This document shows, piece after piece, positions 12,826 to 21,949 of a DNA stretch of 35,755 bases. The notes under the pieces were generated by a model that saw nothing but the letters and a program-made list of their open reading frames with translations, was not told the origin of the DNA and did no database searches. Numbering within the stretch: the first letter of the stretch is position 1; each line of letters starts with the position of its first letter. The DNA is from a virus. The DNA lies in the IMG/VR virus record IMGVR_UViG_3300036791_001396, positions 1 through 35,755 of that record; one strand, 5' to 3'. The position numbers and the translations under genes are program-made.

Positions 12826-14506
12826 TGTCTATAGCCGTTGCGTTTTCTACGCCCGAGAAATTACTAGAATTAGACGACGTAACCACGAACGAAGTCCCGG
12901 GATTGACAGGAACAGTAAACCCAGGAACCTTCCAGTAAAGATTGATCACAAGGCTATTGACAAACTCCAGTCCCAGCGTCATTCCAAACGACGAACCTGC
13001 TGCTGGTTGAGGTACGATCGTCGCTACTCCGGTATTGATCCCAGGAGTCATCAATGAATTTAATAATGGACTCCATATACCACGAACTGAAAATGTTACT
13101 GGGCCTGATCCGCTCGCGGCTGGCGTCTGAGCGTTGATAAAGGTAAATGGAACCTCGCCCTGGCCGTCGATATTAATTCCCAGCCATACCGAGATCGGTC
13201 TTGAACCGAGATTACCTGGACCTGAATCGTACTGTGCAAACAGTTCACTCTGCATCAGCATTGATACGTTCAATAGCTTTCCACCGATATTGGTGAGATT
13301 AATAATCGCGGTCGGAGGTGGTACAACGTCACCCTGCCAATATGATCCTGGATGGGTAACGTTCGTCGCCGTGGCCCCGCTACAGTTGAACGTAAAATGA
13401 TAGGTTGAGAATACTTCTGGCGCGTATGGGATCACAGGATTGAATACCGGGTTTGTGATGGACGTGGATGTTTTTCGGAAGGTGTTGGCAAAGCTGGGCA
13501 TGTAGTCACCCAGCGCGAGATCGTATTGGATGCCATACGATAAATCTGTGTTGTAGGTCAGCGTCGTCGTGATGCCCTGAATGACCATAGGAACGGCACT
13601 GAAGCCATACGCGGTTTTAGTAAAGTTGATCACCTGGCCAACCGAGAGACCATGTTGAAAGATGGTCACCGCCAGCGTCTTCTTCGGAATCCCGTTTGCA
13701 GCGACGTAGGCATCAGCCGTCGCCTGAGCCTGCCCAAGATCGGTAATGGTATTGTCTTGAACCACACCATAAAAATGCACGCCGTATGTTGAGATGGATC
13801 CAGCGTTCTGGCTGGTCACTTTGATTGGTACGCCATTCTTTGCGTTAATCCCGCCGAACAGTGTCAGGTCGTTGATGGGCGAGGTGAACGTTCCTGAGTA
13901 GCTTGCACCGCCAATGTATGGAAATGTGGTCACGTTGTCTGGTGCATCGCTCAGACCAAAAGGCGCAGGCGTCTGGCTGATGATGGGATTCACGTAGTGC
14001 AAGTTTTTAGCGCCATCGATATACCAGCCGCCTCCTGTCGCCTGACAGATTTGGTCCATGAACTGCGTCAGGGTGTTGTAGGAAAACGACGCAGACAGGC
14101 TCATGATGCTCGCTATATAGGCTGCATTGATCACGATGCTGGATGGACCGAAATTTAAGAATCCATCTATGATCATGGAGTGATCAGGCGTGGGCGTGTA
14201 CGTTTTCGTGATGAGCGTTGCGTCAGTTAAAACCTTAAGATTTCTCACTGTCAGCGAAACCGTTACCTGATACGCGCTGCGCTTCTGTGGATCATCGAGC
14301 GTGACTACGCTCACGTATCCGGCAAAAACACCCACGGAGTTATTGTCGCTGATCACTACGGAATCGAACTGGCTCGGGAACGGGCCTCCAGCGGGATACT
14401 GCGCTATGATCTTGGCATTCGATGTGTAGCCCTGGAACTGCTCGGTGATCTGAATCACCCGCGCCGAGATTTGTACCCCATTGATGGCTACGCTGAGATA
14501 GCTCAT
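12791..14506 (-). CDS. Tail hub / distal minor tail protein
   Basis: A 571-residue protein starting MSYLSVAINGVQISARVIQI, encoded directly after the tape measure (ATGA overlap), the usual place for distal tail and baseplate-hub proteins. The N-terminal 330 residues have the hub-like pattern of strand-rich domains with a central FLNFG...SASFSYNTLTQFMDQICQ segment and a GGGWYID strand. The rest is Ser/Thr/Gly-rich beta structure. It is the last gene of the long structural operon. I see no separate tail-fibre gene after it; the likely receptor-binding protein lies instead at 25318-28026. Confidence 0.7.
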   Translation of the reverse strand: MSYLSVAINGVQISARVIQITEQFQGYTSNAKIIAQYPAGGPFPSQFDSVVISDNNSVGVFAGYVSVVTLDDPQKRSAYQVTVSLTVRNLKVLTDATLITKTYTPTPDHSMIIDGFLNFGPSSIVINAAYIASIMSLSASFSYNTLTQFMDQICQATGGGWYIDGAKNLHYVNPIISQTPAPFGLSDAPDNVTTFPYIGGASYSGTFTSPINDLTLFGGINAKNGVPIKVTSQNAGSISTYGVHFYGVVQDNTITDLGQAQATADAYVAANGIPKKTLAVTIFQHGLSVGQVINFTKTAYGFSAVPMVIQGITTTLTYNTDLSYGIQYDLALGDYMPSFANTFRKTSTSITNPVFNPVIPYAPEVFSTYHFTFNCSGATATNVTHPGSYWQGDVVPPPTAIINLTNIGGKLLNVSMLMQSELFAQYDSGPGNLGSRPISVWLGINIDGQGEVPFTFINAQTPAASGSGPVTFSVRGIWSPLLNSLMTPGINTGVATIVPQPAAGSSFGMTLGLEFVNSLVINLYWKVPGFTVPVNPGTSFVVTSSNSSNFSGVENATAIDITTFYAQRYPG

Positions 14507-17500
14507 GATGCCAATTTATAGCCAGCCGCCTGCAGTTCGTCATTCAGCATATTCATAACGGTTACGGGATCGGTTCCCGTTATGCTGATGTTTACCACGT
14601 TTGGCCTACCTAACGCCTGAATCGACGTATTAATATCGGCCAATGAAGTTTTTATGATTGATATGCCCTGATCGTAGATCCAGTCTTTGTTGTAGTCGTG
14701 AATCGAAGACAGCACCGACCAGATATCAACCAGGGCGACCAGTTGCTTGTTCCACAGGAACGATTCCATCCAATCGCGGTAATCTTCCATCCAGTGTGAA
14801 TCGACGAGCCGTTCACGCAGCAGATCCATATCGGACTGCATATTCTCGAAAATCTTGTCTTGCTGATGCTGCAAGACGATCGAGGTAACGGCACTGATCG
14901 CGCTGCCGACAACGGCTCCTATACCTCCAGTCAACAGACCGCTAATACCGGAGATCGCTCCGCTAACGCCACTCATTATTCCACTACCTGCGCTTGCAAC
15001 GCCACCACTCAGATCGAGCGCCGATCCGATACCGGGCATCGAACTCCCTAAATCTGCAAGAGGGAGTTGAGAGGCATCAGGAAGAGTGCCAGCAAGACCG
15101 CCGCTAAGATCAAGACCAGGCATAGCGCCAGGAATACTAGCGAGCGGAAGTTGACCCGCACCACCTGCGATTCCACCACCGCCACTACCGCCGAGTTGAC
15201 TCGCGAGGCCAGAGAATTGAGATGTGATTTTAGAGAAAACTCCACTGATCGTACCCCCTAGATCGGTGAATAATTTGGTCAGACTTGGGAACAGCGTACC
15301 ATTGATCAGATTCGCCGTAACGTATTTCACGAATGCATCTATGGCATCCGTCGCGAATGCGGTTGCAATATTCTTACCTAACGTAACGAACGCATCACCG
15401 AGCCTGCTGAAGAGCGATCCTTTGCCATCGAAAAGATCCGTCGCAACGGTAGTTGAAAACGTCTTTTCAGCCGAGGTAATACCAGCATAGTAGTTGCTCC
15501 ACATCCCTGTAAGCGTTCCACTACTGGCATCGATCGCTAACGACTCCTGCGTCTGCAGGCTAGTCAGCATCGCCTTATCGTTAGCGACCATAGACAGATT
15601 CGTTGCTGAATCGACCTTGAGTTGCTGAGTCCAGTAACCTGTCCAGGCTGTGATCAACGTTCCGGTATTCGGGTCACCAGCCGCGTTGGTATCCGCCAGT
15701 ATCGCCGCGATGGAATCCGAATTGGTCTTCTGAATCGCAGCCCACTGAGCCGTACTCTTGGTGTTGAGATCGGAATAGGCCGTTCCCAGTCCTGATGCCG
15801 CGGTATTTGCGTCTGCAATCTTCTGGTTCACGCTATCGATGGTTAGCTGGAGCGCACTTGGCCCCATTGCGGACGAGAGCGTGTTGGTGTTCGATGTTAA
15901 CGTTGCCAGAGCCGTAGTCAGGTTCGCGGCATTGGTAGCGCCTGTTACCATCGTGGTCTCGCCCAGGTCTTTCAGTACCGTGTTGAGCGGGTTCAGATCG
16001 GAATTGAGCGTGTTTGCCTGAGTGGATGCGGCAAGCTGCGCCACGGCTAAATTATTTAAAGACGTGGTGCTTCCATCCGACGCATTCGAGAGCGTTACCA
16101 GCTTCTGGTTCAACGTGTCGAGTTGATTCTGCGCCGAGTCTTCAGACAGTTGCCCTACCGCGGCCAGCGCCTGATCATACGTATTCATGGACGTGGTGGC
16201 TTTATCAATCTGCGCCTGAACCGCTACCATTCCGTTGGTATAGTCATTCTGGCTGATGTTGCCAGAGCTATAGGCATCTTCGATCGCCTTTTGCTTATCG
16301 AGCAAACTCTGCATGTTGGTCTGCGCCACGTAGTCGCTAGTGACGCCCAGAGCCTTCAACGCGGTCTCATAGCCACTGGTGCTGGTGGTAATGGTCGCGA
16401 TATCGGCCTGCGCCTTAATAGCAGCAGCATCGTAGGTATCCTGGCTGATGGTTCCAGCATCCAGTTCCGCGGCCAGGACGGTCATGGAATCGGAAATCTT
16501 CTGAATCCGACCAGCAGGATCGCCCTGCAATCCTATATTCGCCATCGCCTTGAAGACCGGATCGGCTTTTTCACTCTCTTTCGTGATGGAATCGCCCAGG
16601 TCTAGAAATGCGTTTTCGAGATCGCCCACCGTCGCTTTTCCTGCATCGAATTGAGTCTTAACGATATCCCAGGCTTTATTCAATTCGGTAATTTTATTAG
16701 TTGCCACATCACTCGCAGTAGCGCCCAACGCTTTCATAGCCACGTCGAGCGGTGAAACCTTCGCGGCGAGTTCATCCATCTTTAGACCCATGTTGTAGTG
16801 CGCCACTGTTAACGCATCAGTAAAGAGTTCACTATTCCCATACTCTTTATTAAGCTGACTAAATGCGTTCTGAATCTTAAACGCCTGATCGGCTGGACCA
16901 GCCTCGGCTCCCAGCAGCTTCCATGACTTGTCGAGCTCATCGGAATAATCCTTTGCCTGCTTCATTTCGGCATTGGCTTCTTTTAGCGCCTCCTTGGCGG
17001 CTTCTCTGCCTGCTTTAAGATCAGCCGCGGATTTCAGTCCCTGATCGCTGGGTGTAATACCCATACCGTCCGCTGCCGCCGCAGGTGGAGTAGTGCTTAG
17101 GGTAGGAGCTAATGCTGCTAGTGGAGCGGGAGGCGTGGCGATTGCCTGCTGCCCTTTGTTGAAGTCACTCAGCCTCGCTTCGAATGGATTCAGAACGCCA
17201 GCCCACGCATCTGCGCCACCCTTGACGACTGTAGTAATACCCTGTATTGCCGATTGCAAAGCGCCCGTTAAGCCAATCGCTGAAATCGCATCAACGATTG
17301 CGTTTTTAAGTTTCGTAAAACTTTGGGCGAGCGTTTCCGTAGACGTCGCGAGTGCATTGATATCTACGGGCGCGTTATGCATTATGTCTAGTAACGACTG
17401 TAAATCGAGCCCACCGCTTCTGATCGCGGTGAACATGACCTGACCACGTGTACCAAAGTAAGCGAGCGCCTCACCTGCCGCCTTAGCAGCATCTGGCTCG

Positions 17501-18576
17501 TCTTTGATTTTCTCAACCAGGAAAGCAAACTCACCCGAGAAGTCTTTAATATCCTGCGAGGACATTTGCTTCATCAAGAACCTTAAGGCTGACATCGCGG
17601 TAGTGGCTTCAACTCCATGCTGCTGAAGCGTTCCCACTAACGCCGCGGTCTGGTCGAACGTTAACCCCATCTCCTGCGCCACCGGGCCGATGGATATCAT
17701 TCCCGATGTGAGATCGGTAATGCTGGTCCCGGTATGCGTGACTACCGTTTCCATCTCTTTCAGATTGGTAGTGATGTCCTGCGAGTTCACCGTTTTGAAC
17801 TGCTCCATCAGCTTGCCAATGTTGTAGGATAGGTTTCCAGGATCACTGTTCGTTACGATTCCCAGGTTAATGAATATCGTTGACAGCGCAGTCAGGTCGT
17901 CGCCCGTCGTACCTAGCCGCGTGTGAAGATTATCGAGTACGGTCGTGATCGTCCCGAGATCGGTAGGTAGCGTGGTGAAGAGCGTCTCGGCCGTAGCGTT
18001 TAGCGAGTTGAGCGTATCGCCTGTGGCTCCGGTTGCTCTTTGAATATCAGCACTGGCGTTTTGAAACGCCGTCGATGCCTCGGTAGCGGCAGTAGCGAGA
18101 CCAGCCAATACAGCAACCAACGCCACGATGCCGCCCGTAGACGCCAGCGTCATTGCGGTATCAAGAGCCGCGGTATCCACTCCAGCCGTGCTCAAAGCAG
18201 TTGATAGACCACTAAACGCAGACGCGCTGCTGTTGACTGTAGTGGTGTTGTTCTGTAGCGTCGTGCCCAGCGTTGGTATCGACGTATTGAGCGACGTGAT
18301 TGAGGTATTCGCCGAACTAATCGAGGTGGCTAGCGTTGACATCGATGTGTTGATCGACGCTAACGAGGTATTCACCTGCTGAAATGCCGTACTGGTCGAA
18401 GTGCTCAGCGTTGACATCGCTGTGTTGAGTGATGCCAATGAAGTATTCACCTGCCCCAGCGATGTATCGGCCGAACTCGCAAAGCTATTAATCGCCTGCG
18501 TGCATTGGGTCAGTGCCGTGGTGAAGTCCGTTATCTCGGCGCTGATCGTTACTTTGATTGGATCTAGATCAGCCAT
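14503..18576 (-). CDS. Tail tape measure protein (TP901-like core)
   Basis: A 1357-residue protein, the largest in the window. The N-terminal 130 residues are Ser/Thr/Asn-rich repeats (STLSTSTSTAFQQVNTSLAS type) that predict a long helix. A hydrophobic stretch (GGIVALVAVLAGLATAA) follows. The TP901-type core comes next (ASADIQRATGATGDTLNSL, later EMGLTFDQTAALVGTLQQHG and EALAYFGTRGQVMFTAIRSG). The C-terminus has a Gly-rich segment and a second hydrophobic stretch. Tape measures set tail length at roughly 0.15 nm per residue, suggesting a tail near 200 nm. It is preceded by the frameshifted chaperone genes and overlaps the hub gene by ATGA. Confidence 0.93.
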   Translation of the reverse strand: MADLDPIKVTISAEITDFTTALTQCTQAINSFASSADTSLGQVNTSLASLNTAMSTLSTSTSTAFQQVNTSLASINTSMSTLATSISSANTSITSLNTSIPTLGTTLQNNTTTVNSSASAFSGLSTALSTAGVDTAALDTAMTLASTGGIVALVAVLAGLATAATEASTAFQNASADIQRATGATGDTLNSLNATAETLFTTLPTDLGTITTVLDNLHTRLGTTGDDLTALSTIFINLGIVTNSDPGNLSYNIGKLMEQFKTVNSQDITTNLKEMETVVTHTGTSITDLTSGMISIGPVAQEMGLTFDQTAALVGTLQQHGVEATTAMSALRFLMKQMSSQDIKDFSGEFAFLVEKIKDEPDAAKAAGEALAYFGTRGQVMFTAIRSGGLDLQSLLDIMHNAPVDINALATSTETLAQSFTKLKNAIVDAISAIGLTGALQSAIQGITTVVKGGADAWAGVLNPFEARLSDFNKGQQAIATPPAPLAALAPTLSTTPPAAAADGMGITPSDQGLKSAADLKAGREAAKEALKEANAEMKQAKDYSDELDKSWKLLGAEAGPADQAFKIQNAFSQLNKEYGNSELFTDALTVAHYNMGLKMDELAAKVSPLDVAMKALGATASDVATNKITELNKAWDIVKTQFDAGKATVGDLENAFLDLGDSITKESEKADPVFKAMANIGLQGDPAGRIQKISDSMTVLAAELDAGTISQDTYDAAAIKAQADIATITTSTSGYETALKALGVTSDYVAQTNMQSLLDKQKAIEDAYSSGNISQNDYTNGMVAVQAQIDKATTSMNTYDQALAAVGQLSEDSAQNQLDTLNQKLVTLSNASDGSTTSLNNLAVAQLAASTQANTLNSDLNPLNTVLKDLGETTMVTGATNAANLTTALATLTSNTNTLSSAMGPSALQLTIDSVNQKIADANTAASGLGTAYSDLNTKSTAQWAAIQKTNSDSIAAILADTNAAGDPNTGTLITAWTGYWTQQLKVDSATNLSMVANDKAMLTSLQTQESLAIDASSGTLTGMWSNYYAGITSAEKTFSTTVATDLFDGKGSLFSRLGDAFVTLGKNIATAFATDAIDAFVKYVTANLINGTLFPSLTKLFTDLGGTISGVFSKITSQFSGLASQLGGSGGGGIAGGAGQLPLASIPGAMPGLDLSGGLAGTLPDASQLPLADLGSSMPGIGSALDLSGGVASAGSGIMSGVSGAISGISGLLTGGIGAVVGSAISAVTSIVLQHQQDKIFENMQSDMDLLRERLVDSHWMEDYRDWMESFLWNKQLVALVDIWSVLSSIHDYNKDWIYDQGISIIKTSLADINTSIQALGRPNVVNISITGTDPVTVMNMLNDELQAAGYKLAS

Positions 18577-18940
18577 TACGCACCCCTGCTAAGGCAGTGA
18601 ACCACTCACGCATCACTTTAGCCTCGTATTCCCAATCGATGGGTTTGGCGTTTTTCAGGCGTTTATTGTGGAGCGAGGGCATGAAGTGATCAACGGTCTT
18701 CATATCCCTCTTATCCGTACAATTCACGTTGTGGATCATAGCCGTCAGTTGCGCGAAGAGCATTTCCTCGTCGCGCCTGCGAACGGTTATACGCCAGGAT
18801 AGCTGGGAAAATTCGCGCCACGTAAGCATACGATACTCCATCTCGGACAAGCCAAGATCGATACGCGAGAACGCCCAGATGGAGCGATAGTCTATTGCAC
18901 CGACTGATTCGCCTGCGTCGTTGTCGGTGCGCTCGTAGGG
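18569..18940 (-). CDS. Tail assembly chaperone, frameshift extension (gpT-like)
   Basis: The frame is open from just after a TGA at about 18950 down to 18569 and is in the -1 frame relative to the gene at 18892-19239. Before the first possible internal start (TTG at 18850) it already reads YERTDNDAGES, AIDYRSIWAF and SRIDLGLSEMEYRMLT. That matches the WAF.RIDLG..E.E...LT.REF pattern I recall for phage tail-chaperone C-terminal parts. There is no good start codon, so I infer expression as a G-T fusion by -1 frameshifting, with CCCT at 18940-18937 (GAC CCT to CCC TAC) as the best slip site. It ends 8 bp inside the tape measure gene. Confidence 0.75.
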   Translation of the reverse strand, partial: PYERTDNDAGESVGAIDYRSIWAFSRIDLGLSEMEYRMLTWREFSQLSWRITVRRRDEEMLFAQLTAMIHNVNCTDKRDMKTVDHFMPSLHNKRLKNAKPIDWEYEAKVMREWFTALAGVRNG

Positions 18941-19239
18941 TCGAGGTCAACAGGCCCATCGTCTTTGAACGCGTTAAAACACTGCTGTAGAAACGCTGGA
19001 ACCTGCCTCATCTCGACGCTCTGCTTGATTTCTTCGAGCGTGATGGTTGGATCTTGCCAGACCACGCCCTGCTGGATAAACAGAGCAATCGAGGTAGCGC
19101 TAGCCGTCAGGTTTTTACGATCCGTTTGTGAGAAGAAATCGACGCCCAGCTTTTCCTGAAGCGTCTCGCAGCTTGCGAGCGTGTACTTCAACGAATATAA
19201 TTTCTTCTCACCATTACGGGTCAGTTCGATTTCACGCAT
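18892..19239 (-). CDS. Tail assembly chaperone (gpG-like)
   Basis: A 115-residue protein starting MREIELTRNGEKKLYSLKYT, upstream of the tape measure and after the major tail gene, the classical place for the gpG chaperone. The N-terminal 90 residues are a compact alpha/beta unit with ITLEEIKQSVEMRQVPAFLQQ. The tail (DLDPTSAPTTTQANQSVQ) is low-complexity and overlaps the sequence needed for the -1 frame to reach gpT. GGGAGAG lies about 10 nt before the ATG. It would bind the tape measure during tail assembly, most copies ending at the TAG at 18892 and a minority frameshifting. Confidence 0.8.
   Translation of the reverse strand: MREIELTRNGEKKLYSLKYTLASCETLQEKLGVDFFSQTDRKNLTASATSIALFIQQGVVWQDPTITLEEIKQSVEMRQVPAFLQQCFNAFKDDGPVDLDPTSAPTTTQANQSVQ
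18937..18940 (-). other. Candidate -1 frameshift slip site
   Basis: On the minus strand GAC CCT ACG can re-pair as CCC TAC in the -1 frame. The gpT frame is closed by TGA about 10 nt upstream and stays open downstream past the gpG stop, so the shift must occur between about 18950 and 18892. CCCT is the only short homopolymeric run there. Other single-tRNA slips cannot be excluded. Confidence 0.45.
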
Positions 19240-19250
19240 GGATGCTCTCC

Positions 19251-19721
19251 CTATGCGAACGCTACGAAGCTAGTCACGGTCATTGATACCGTCGTTTTGA
19301 TCACGCCCGTAACCGGAAAATCGAGTGGAAACGAATCGATGAACGCGGTAAAGATCACGTTGAACGGCGGAGACGTGGGCATGGTGATTTTCCAGTTTCT
19401 GATCTGCCTGTTCAGGTAGATATAGAGCATGCCGTTGGGCGCTTGCGCACCGTGTGTTGGCTGCTCCGGAGCAAACTCGATGTCCGCCGTGATCTGGCCA
19501 CCCTCGAGCAGCGTAGGGATCTTCTGAACCCACGGCTGGTTAACTATACTGGGGCCTGAAGTCGAGATGGTGTGCGTAGTCACATCGGTCGACTGCGTCT
19601 TGAATCCGCCGATCTTCATATTCGAAAGATTCGGGATGATGGTGTAGTTGGGTGGCGACGCACCATCACCGATGTAAAGAATAGTTCCGAACCCGGCGTA
19701 TCCATAAGGCGATAGAGGCAT
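19251..19721 (-). CDS. Major tail tube protein
   Basis: A 156-residue beta-rich protein starting MPLSPYGYAGFGTILYIGDG. The pattern of LSNMKIGGFKTQSTDVTTH, an EGGQITADIEFAP strand near the middle, and VTGVIKTTVSMTVTS at the end is typical of siphovirus tail tube subunits. A strong Shine-Dalgarno (AAAGGAGAA) precedes the ATG. It lies directly before the tail chaperones, so position and fold agree. Tube subunits stack around the tape measure. Confidence 0.85.
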   Translation of the reverse strand: MPLSPYGYAGFGTILYIGDGASPPNYTIIPNLSNMKIGGFKTQSTDVTTHTISTSGPSIVNQPWVQKIPTLLEGGQITADIEFAPEQPTHGAQAPNGMLYIYLNRQIRNWKITMPTSPPFNVIFTAFIDSFPLDFPVTGVIKTTVSMTVTSFVAFA

Positions 19722-19793
19722 GATTGTTCTCCTTTATACCACTTTTCGATAGGACCGCCAGAACCTTGGAGAGAGCATGACGGTCCTACCTGA

Positions 19794-19826
19794 CCGCACA
19801 GCAAACAGACATAAAAAACTGTGCGG
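19794..19826 (-). other. Hairpin between the glycosyltransferase and tail tube genes
   Basis: CCGCACAG (19794-19801) and CTGTGCGG (19819-19826) form an 8-bp stem with a 17-nt loop containing six adenines. It lies just 3' of the glycosyltransferase block, before the tail tube gene on the minus strand. There is no U-run after the stem, so processing or partial termination is more likely than full termination. Confidence 0.4.
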
Positions 19827-19834
19827 AAACCTGA

Positions 19835-20545
19835 TTAATCAGGACGACTCCTGAGTCTGAGCGGACCTGCGTGCCGCCCCTCATACGATGATGGAAATAT
19901 ATCACCAATCACGGTATGGATATACCTGTCTTCAAATTGATTGTCCGGGTCGATCTTGTTGTACCACTCGTATTTTTTAATCCTGTCGTTGCGATCCAGG
20001 TAGCCGTAGTGCCAGATGCGGATTGGGGTTCTGACGACATCAGGCAGATAATCAGCGATAACGTTTGAGCAGTGAAGCGATGCCACGTTATGGGTCGAAC
20101 TGCGAAACGAGACCTGTCCTTTGGGAAGTTTCATAATGGAGGGGCGAAAGAAATTATTGTAGATTCCATCGATCCGCACCACCTGTACCGAATCCCACAG
20201 ATAAAAAACCTGAAGCGACATGGCCAGAGGCCCGGATACCATCTCCAGCTTCTGGTGGGCATCTTTCTCCAGTTCCTCATCACCGTCGATGTGAACTATA
20301 TACACATCCTCGCCCGCCTCACACTCCTGAATGAACGCCAGAATATAATTCTTATCCCGAATCTCGTCGAACCCATCGAACGGTGACTTTACTACGATCG
20401 CTCTCAGTTCACGTGCGATGCGCACCGTATCGTCCGTCGAGTGATCATCGAACACATAGACGGATTTACAGAAGCGAAGCGACTCGATGGCGTGGCGAAT
20501 CCATCGCGCCTCGTTCCGAACCCGCAGCATACCGATGTACGTCAT
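19835..20545 (-). CDS. Family 2-type glycosyltransferase (third of three)
   Basis: A 236-residue GT-A enzyme. An N-terminal strand-turn (IGMLRVRNEARWIRHAIESL) precedes the nucleotide-binding VYVFDDHSTDDT and the metal-binding DGDEE, the DxD-type motif. A basic C-terminal region follows. GT2 enzymes transfer sugars from nucleotide-sugars; in phages they may modify DNA bases, capsid proteins or host surface glycans. It begins directly after the previous glycosyltransferase stop, within a modification island inside the structural operon. The acceptor is unknown. Confidence 0.83.
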   Translation of the reverse strand: MTYIGMLRVRNEARWIRHAIESLRFCKSVYVFDDHSTDDTVRIARELRAIVVKSPFDGFDEIRDKNYILAFIQECEAGEDVYIVHIDGDEELEKDAHQKLEMVSGPLAMSLQVFYLWDSVQVVRIDGIYNNFFRPSIMKLPKGQVSFRSSTHNVASLHCSNVIADYLPDVVRTPIRIWHYGYLDRNDRIKKYEWYNKIDPDNQFEDRYIHTVIGDIFPSSYEGRHAGPLRLRSRPD

Positions 20546-21187
20546 TTAAGTTCCGTATGGCACGCCGTGAATTTCCTCGAACAGTTTGGCGTTCTTTTCG
20601 AACGAGAGCGCGCCAAACTGGCGATATTCGCTTGGTAAAACGCCATGCTCGACCACTACAGATTCATCGACCAATAGCCGGACGCCCAGTTTACGGGCGC
20701 GAAAGCAATAGTCGCCGTCCTCGCAGCCATAGTCAATGGAATATCTCTCATCCATGCCGCCCACAGCGTTGAAGACGTCCGCGGGAATCCCAACGGCGAT
20801 GAAACAGAGCATAGTCAATTCTTCACGTAGGTCTTTCGTCCTGCGCCAGATCTGGTTTCGATTCCCACAGCAGCCCGTTATCGCGGCAGACGTGATCGCA
20901 TCGCCGTTTCGGAACAGCTTCGAATATCCGTTTGGCGTGAATAGTCTGGTATCGTCGCCGCAGATAACGATGTCTTCCGTACCAGGCGTCACCTCGACAC
21001 CGAGATTGATGGCTCGGGCATAGATGAATGGATCATCGCCATACTCGACGTAATCCACGTCTGAGCGTCTCTTCTCAAGTCCGCCGTTTGCCACGACCAC
21101 GATACGGCATGTTTCTTTCATGATCCGGATCGACTCGACGCAGGCGTCAAGATTCGAGGCGTTCTTGGATGGAATTACGATAGTCAC
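20546..21187 (-). CDS. Family 2-type glycosyltransferase (second of three)
   Basis: A 213-residue GT-A fold protein starting MTIVIPSKNASNLDACVESI. Motifs seen: VVVANGG, the DxD-like ICGDDTRLF, GCCGNRN and then GCEDGDYCFRARKLG, equivalent to the ED(Y/W) region that holds the catalytic base. The ATG overlaps the stop of the methyltransferase gene as ATGA. It probably works with the two other transferases here to build a short glycan; acceptor unknown. Confidence 0.82.
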   Translation of the reverse strand: MTIVIPSKNASNLDACVESIRIMKETCRIVVVANGGLEKRRSDVDYVEYGDDPFIYARAINLGVEVTPGTEDIVICGDDTRLFTPNGYSKLFRNGDAITSAAITGCCGNRNQIWRRTKDLREELTMLCFIAVGIPADVFNAVGGMDERYSIDYGCEDGDYCFRARKLGVRLLVDESVVVEHGVLPSEYRQFGALSFEKNAKLFEEIHGVPYGT

Positions 21188-21630
21188 TTCACAGCCGCCA
21201 GTCTTGCGGTCAACTTCCAGACCGAATCAGCCAACAGTTCGTGTTTCTGATGGACGATCTGAAACTGATGCCGAATACCATAGGCATCTTTAAACCGTGT
21301 ATTGTGTGCATTACCTACTTCGAGGTACATCAGCGAATTGACGTTCCAATAGCTCGTATGCGTGGGATCTTGCCACGCGCCCCGGCCATCCGTCGTTGGT
21401 ACGATCATTTCCATAACGCCGTATGGAATGAGCACCCGATACGCTTCGTTCAGCGTGAGAATTTTATCAGGCAGATGCTCCAGAATGTCGTGGGCGCGGA
21501 TAAACTCTACAGAACTATCCGGCCATGGCCACGGCTGACGCAGATCAGCAAGCTGATCGGCAGGAGACGCAATGTCCACGTTCACAAACCCCGAGATGAG
21601 CGAATCCGAGCAACCTAAATTCAGCTTCAT
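21184..21630 (-). CDS. SAM-dependent methyltransferase
   Basis: A 148-residue class I methyltransferase. The SAM motif LNLGCSDSLISGFVNVDI opens the protein, and FIRAHDILEHLPDKI matches the LEH-P signature of the Methyltransf_11-type group. It is shorter than most members (about 200-250 residues) but keeps the SAM core. It sits between glycosyltransferase genes, so methylating a sugar or a glycan end is a reasonable guess. Overlaps both neighbours by 4 bp (ATGA). Confidence 0.82.
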   Translation of the reverse strand: MKLNLGCSDSLISGFVNVDIASPADQLADLRQPWPWPDSSVEFIRAHDILEHLPDKILTLNEAYRVLIPYGVMEMIVPTTDGRGAWQDPTHTSYWNVNSLMYLEVGNAHNTRFKDAYGIRHQFQIVHQKHELLADSVWKLTARLAAVK

Positions 21631-21812
21631 GACACACGATGCAGACCCGGTAACCCGGGCAGAATAGCGGCTAAGAAATAGATTAGATAAATAAGCATGA
21701 TCGCGACGATGACGACGCGGATAATCTTAGCTATTCCAGCATCGATGGGAAGCTGTCCAACGACCCATAGGACCACGCAGAAAATCAGGAGTATTACCAA
21801 TAGTTCGATCAT
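21627..21812 (-). CDS. Small two-helix membrane protein
   Basis: A 61-residue protein starting MIELLVILLIFCVVLWVVGQ. Two hydrophobic helices (about 3-20 and 28-52) are joined by QLPIDAGIAKI. Such tiny two-helix proteins occur widely in phages and bacteria (DUF3309-like in size), with unknown role. ATGA overlaps on both sides show it is truly translated in the modification island. It could anchor the glycosylation enzymes to the membrane or act in lysis. Confidence 0.65.
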   Translation of the reverse strand: MIELLVILLIFCVVLWVVGQLPIDAGIAKIIRVVIVAIMLIYLIYFLAAILPGLPGLHRVS

Positions 21813-21949
21813 GCGTATTCAATTCCTTTAGGAATTAGAATTGGAGAAGACGGCTGAACTTGGTCCACGACGACGCGGCGGACTATTCGGCCCTCGCCCA
21901 GGTCCAGGCCGATCGCCCAAACGGTCAGCGTGCCGTTCTCGTATCGCAT
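21809..21949 (-). CDS. Small protein overlapping the end of the glycosyltransferase
   Basis: A 46-residue frame starting MRYENGTLTVWAIGLDLGEG and ending in a strand-rich stretch (RIVRRVVVDQ...SPILIP). Its stop overlaps the next start as ATGA, as throughout this operon, which supports it as a real gene. It is out of frame with the glycosyltransferase, whose last 40 codons lie over it and look like read-through composition (many Arg, Pro, Gly, Ser). Either the two genes truly overlap or the transferase has lost its proper end by a frameshift. Confidence 0.5.
   Translation of the reverse strand: MRYENGTLTVWAIGLDLGEGRIVRRVVVDQVQPSSPILIPKGIEYA

Noticed and set aside
14503-18576. Repetitive Ser/Thr segments of the tape measure as a separate repeat element
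   Set aside because: They are degenerate protein repeats within one intact frame and typical of tape measure proteins.
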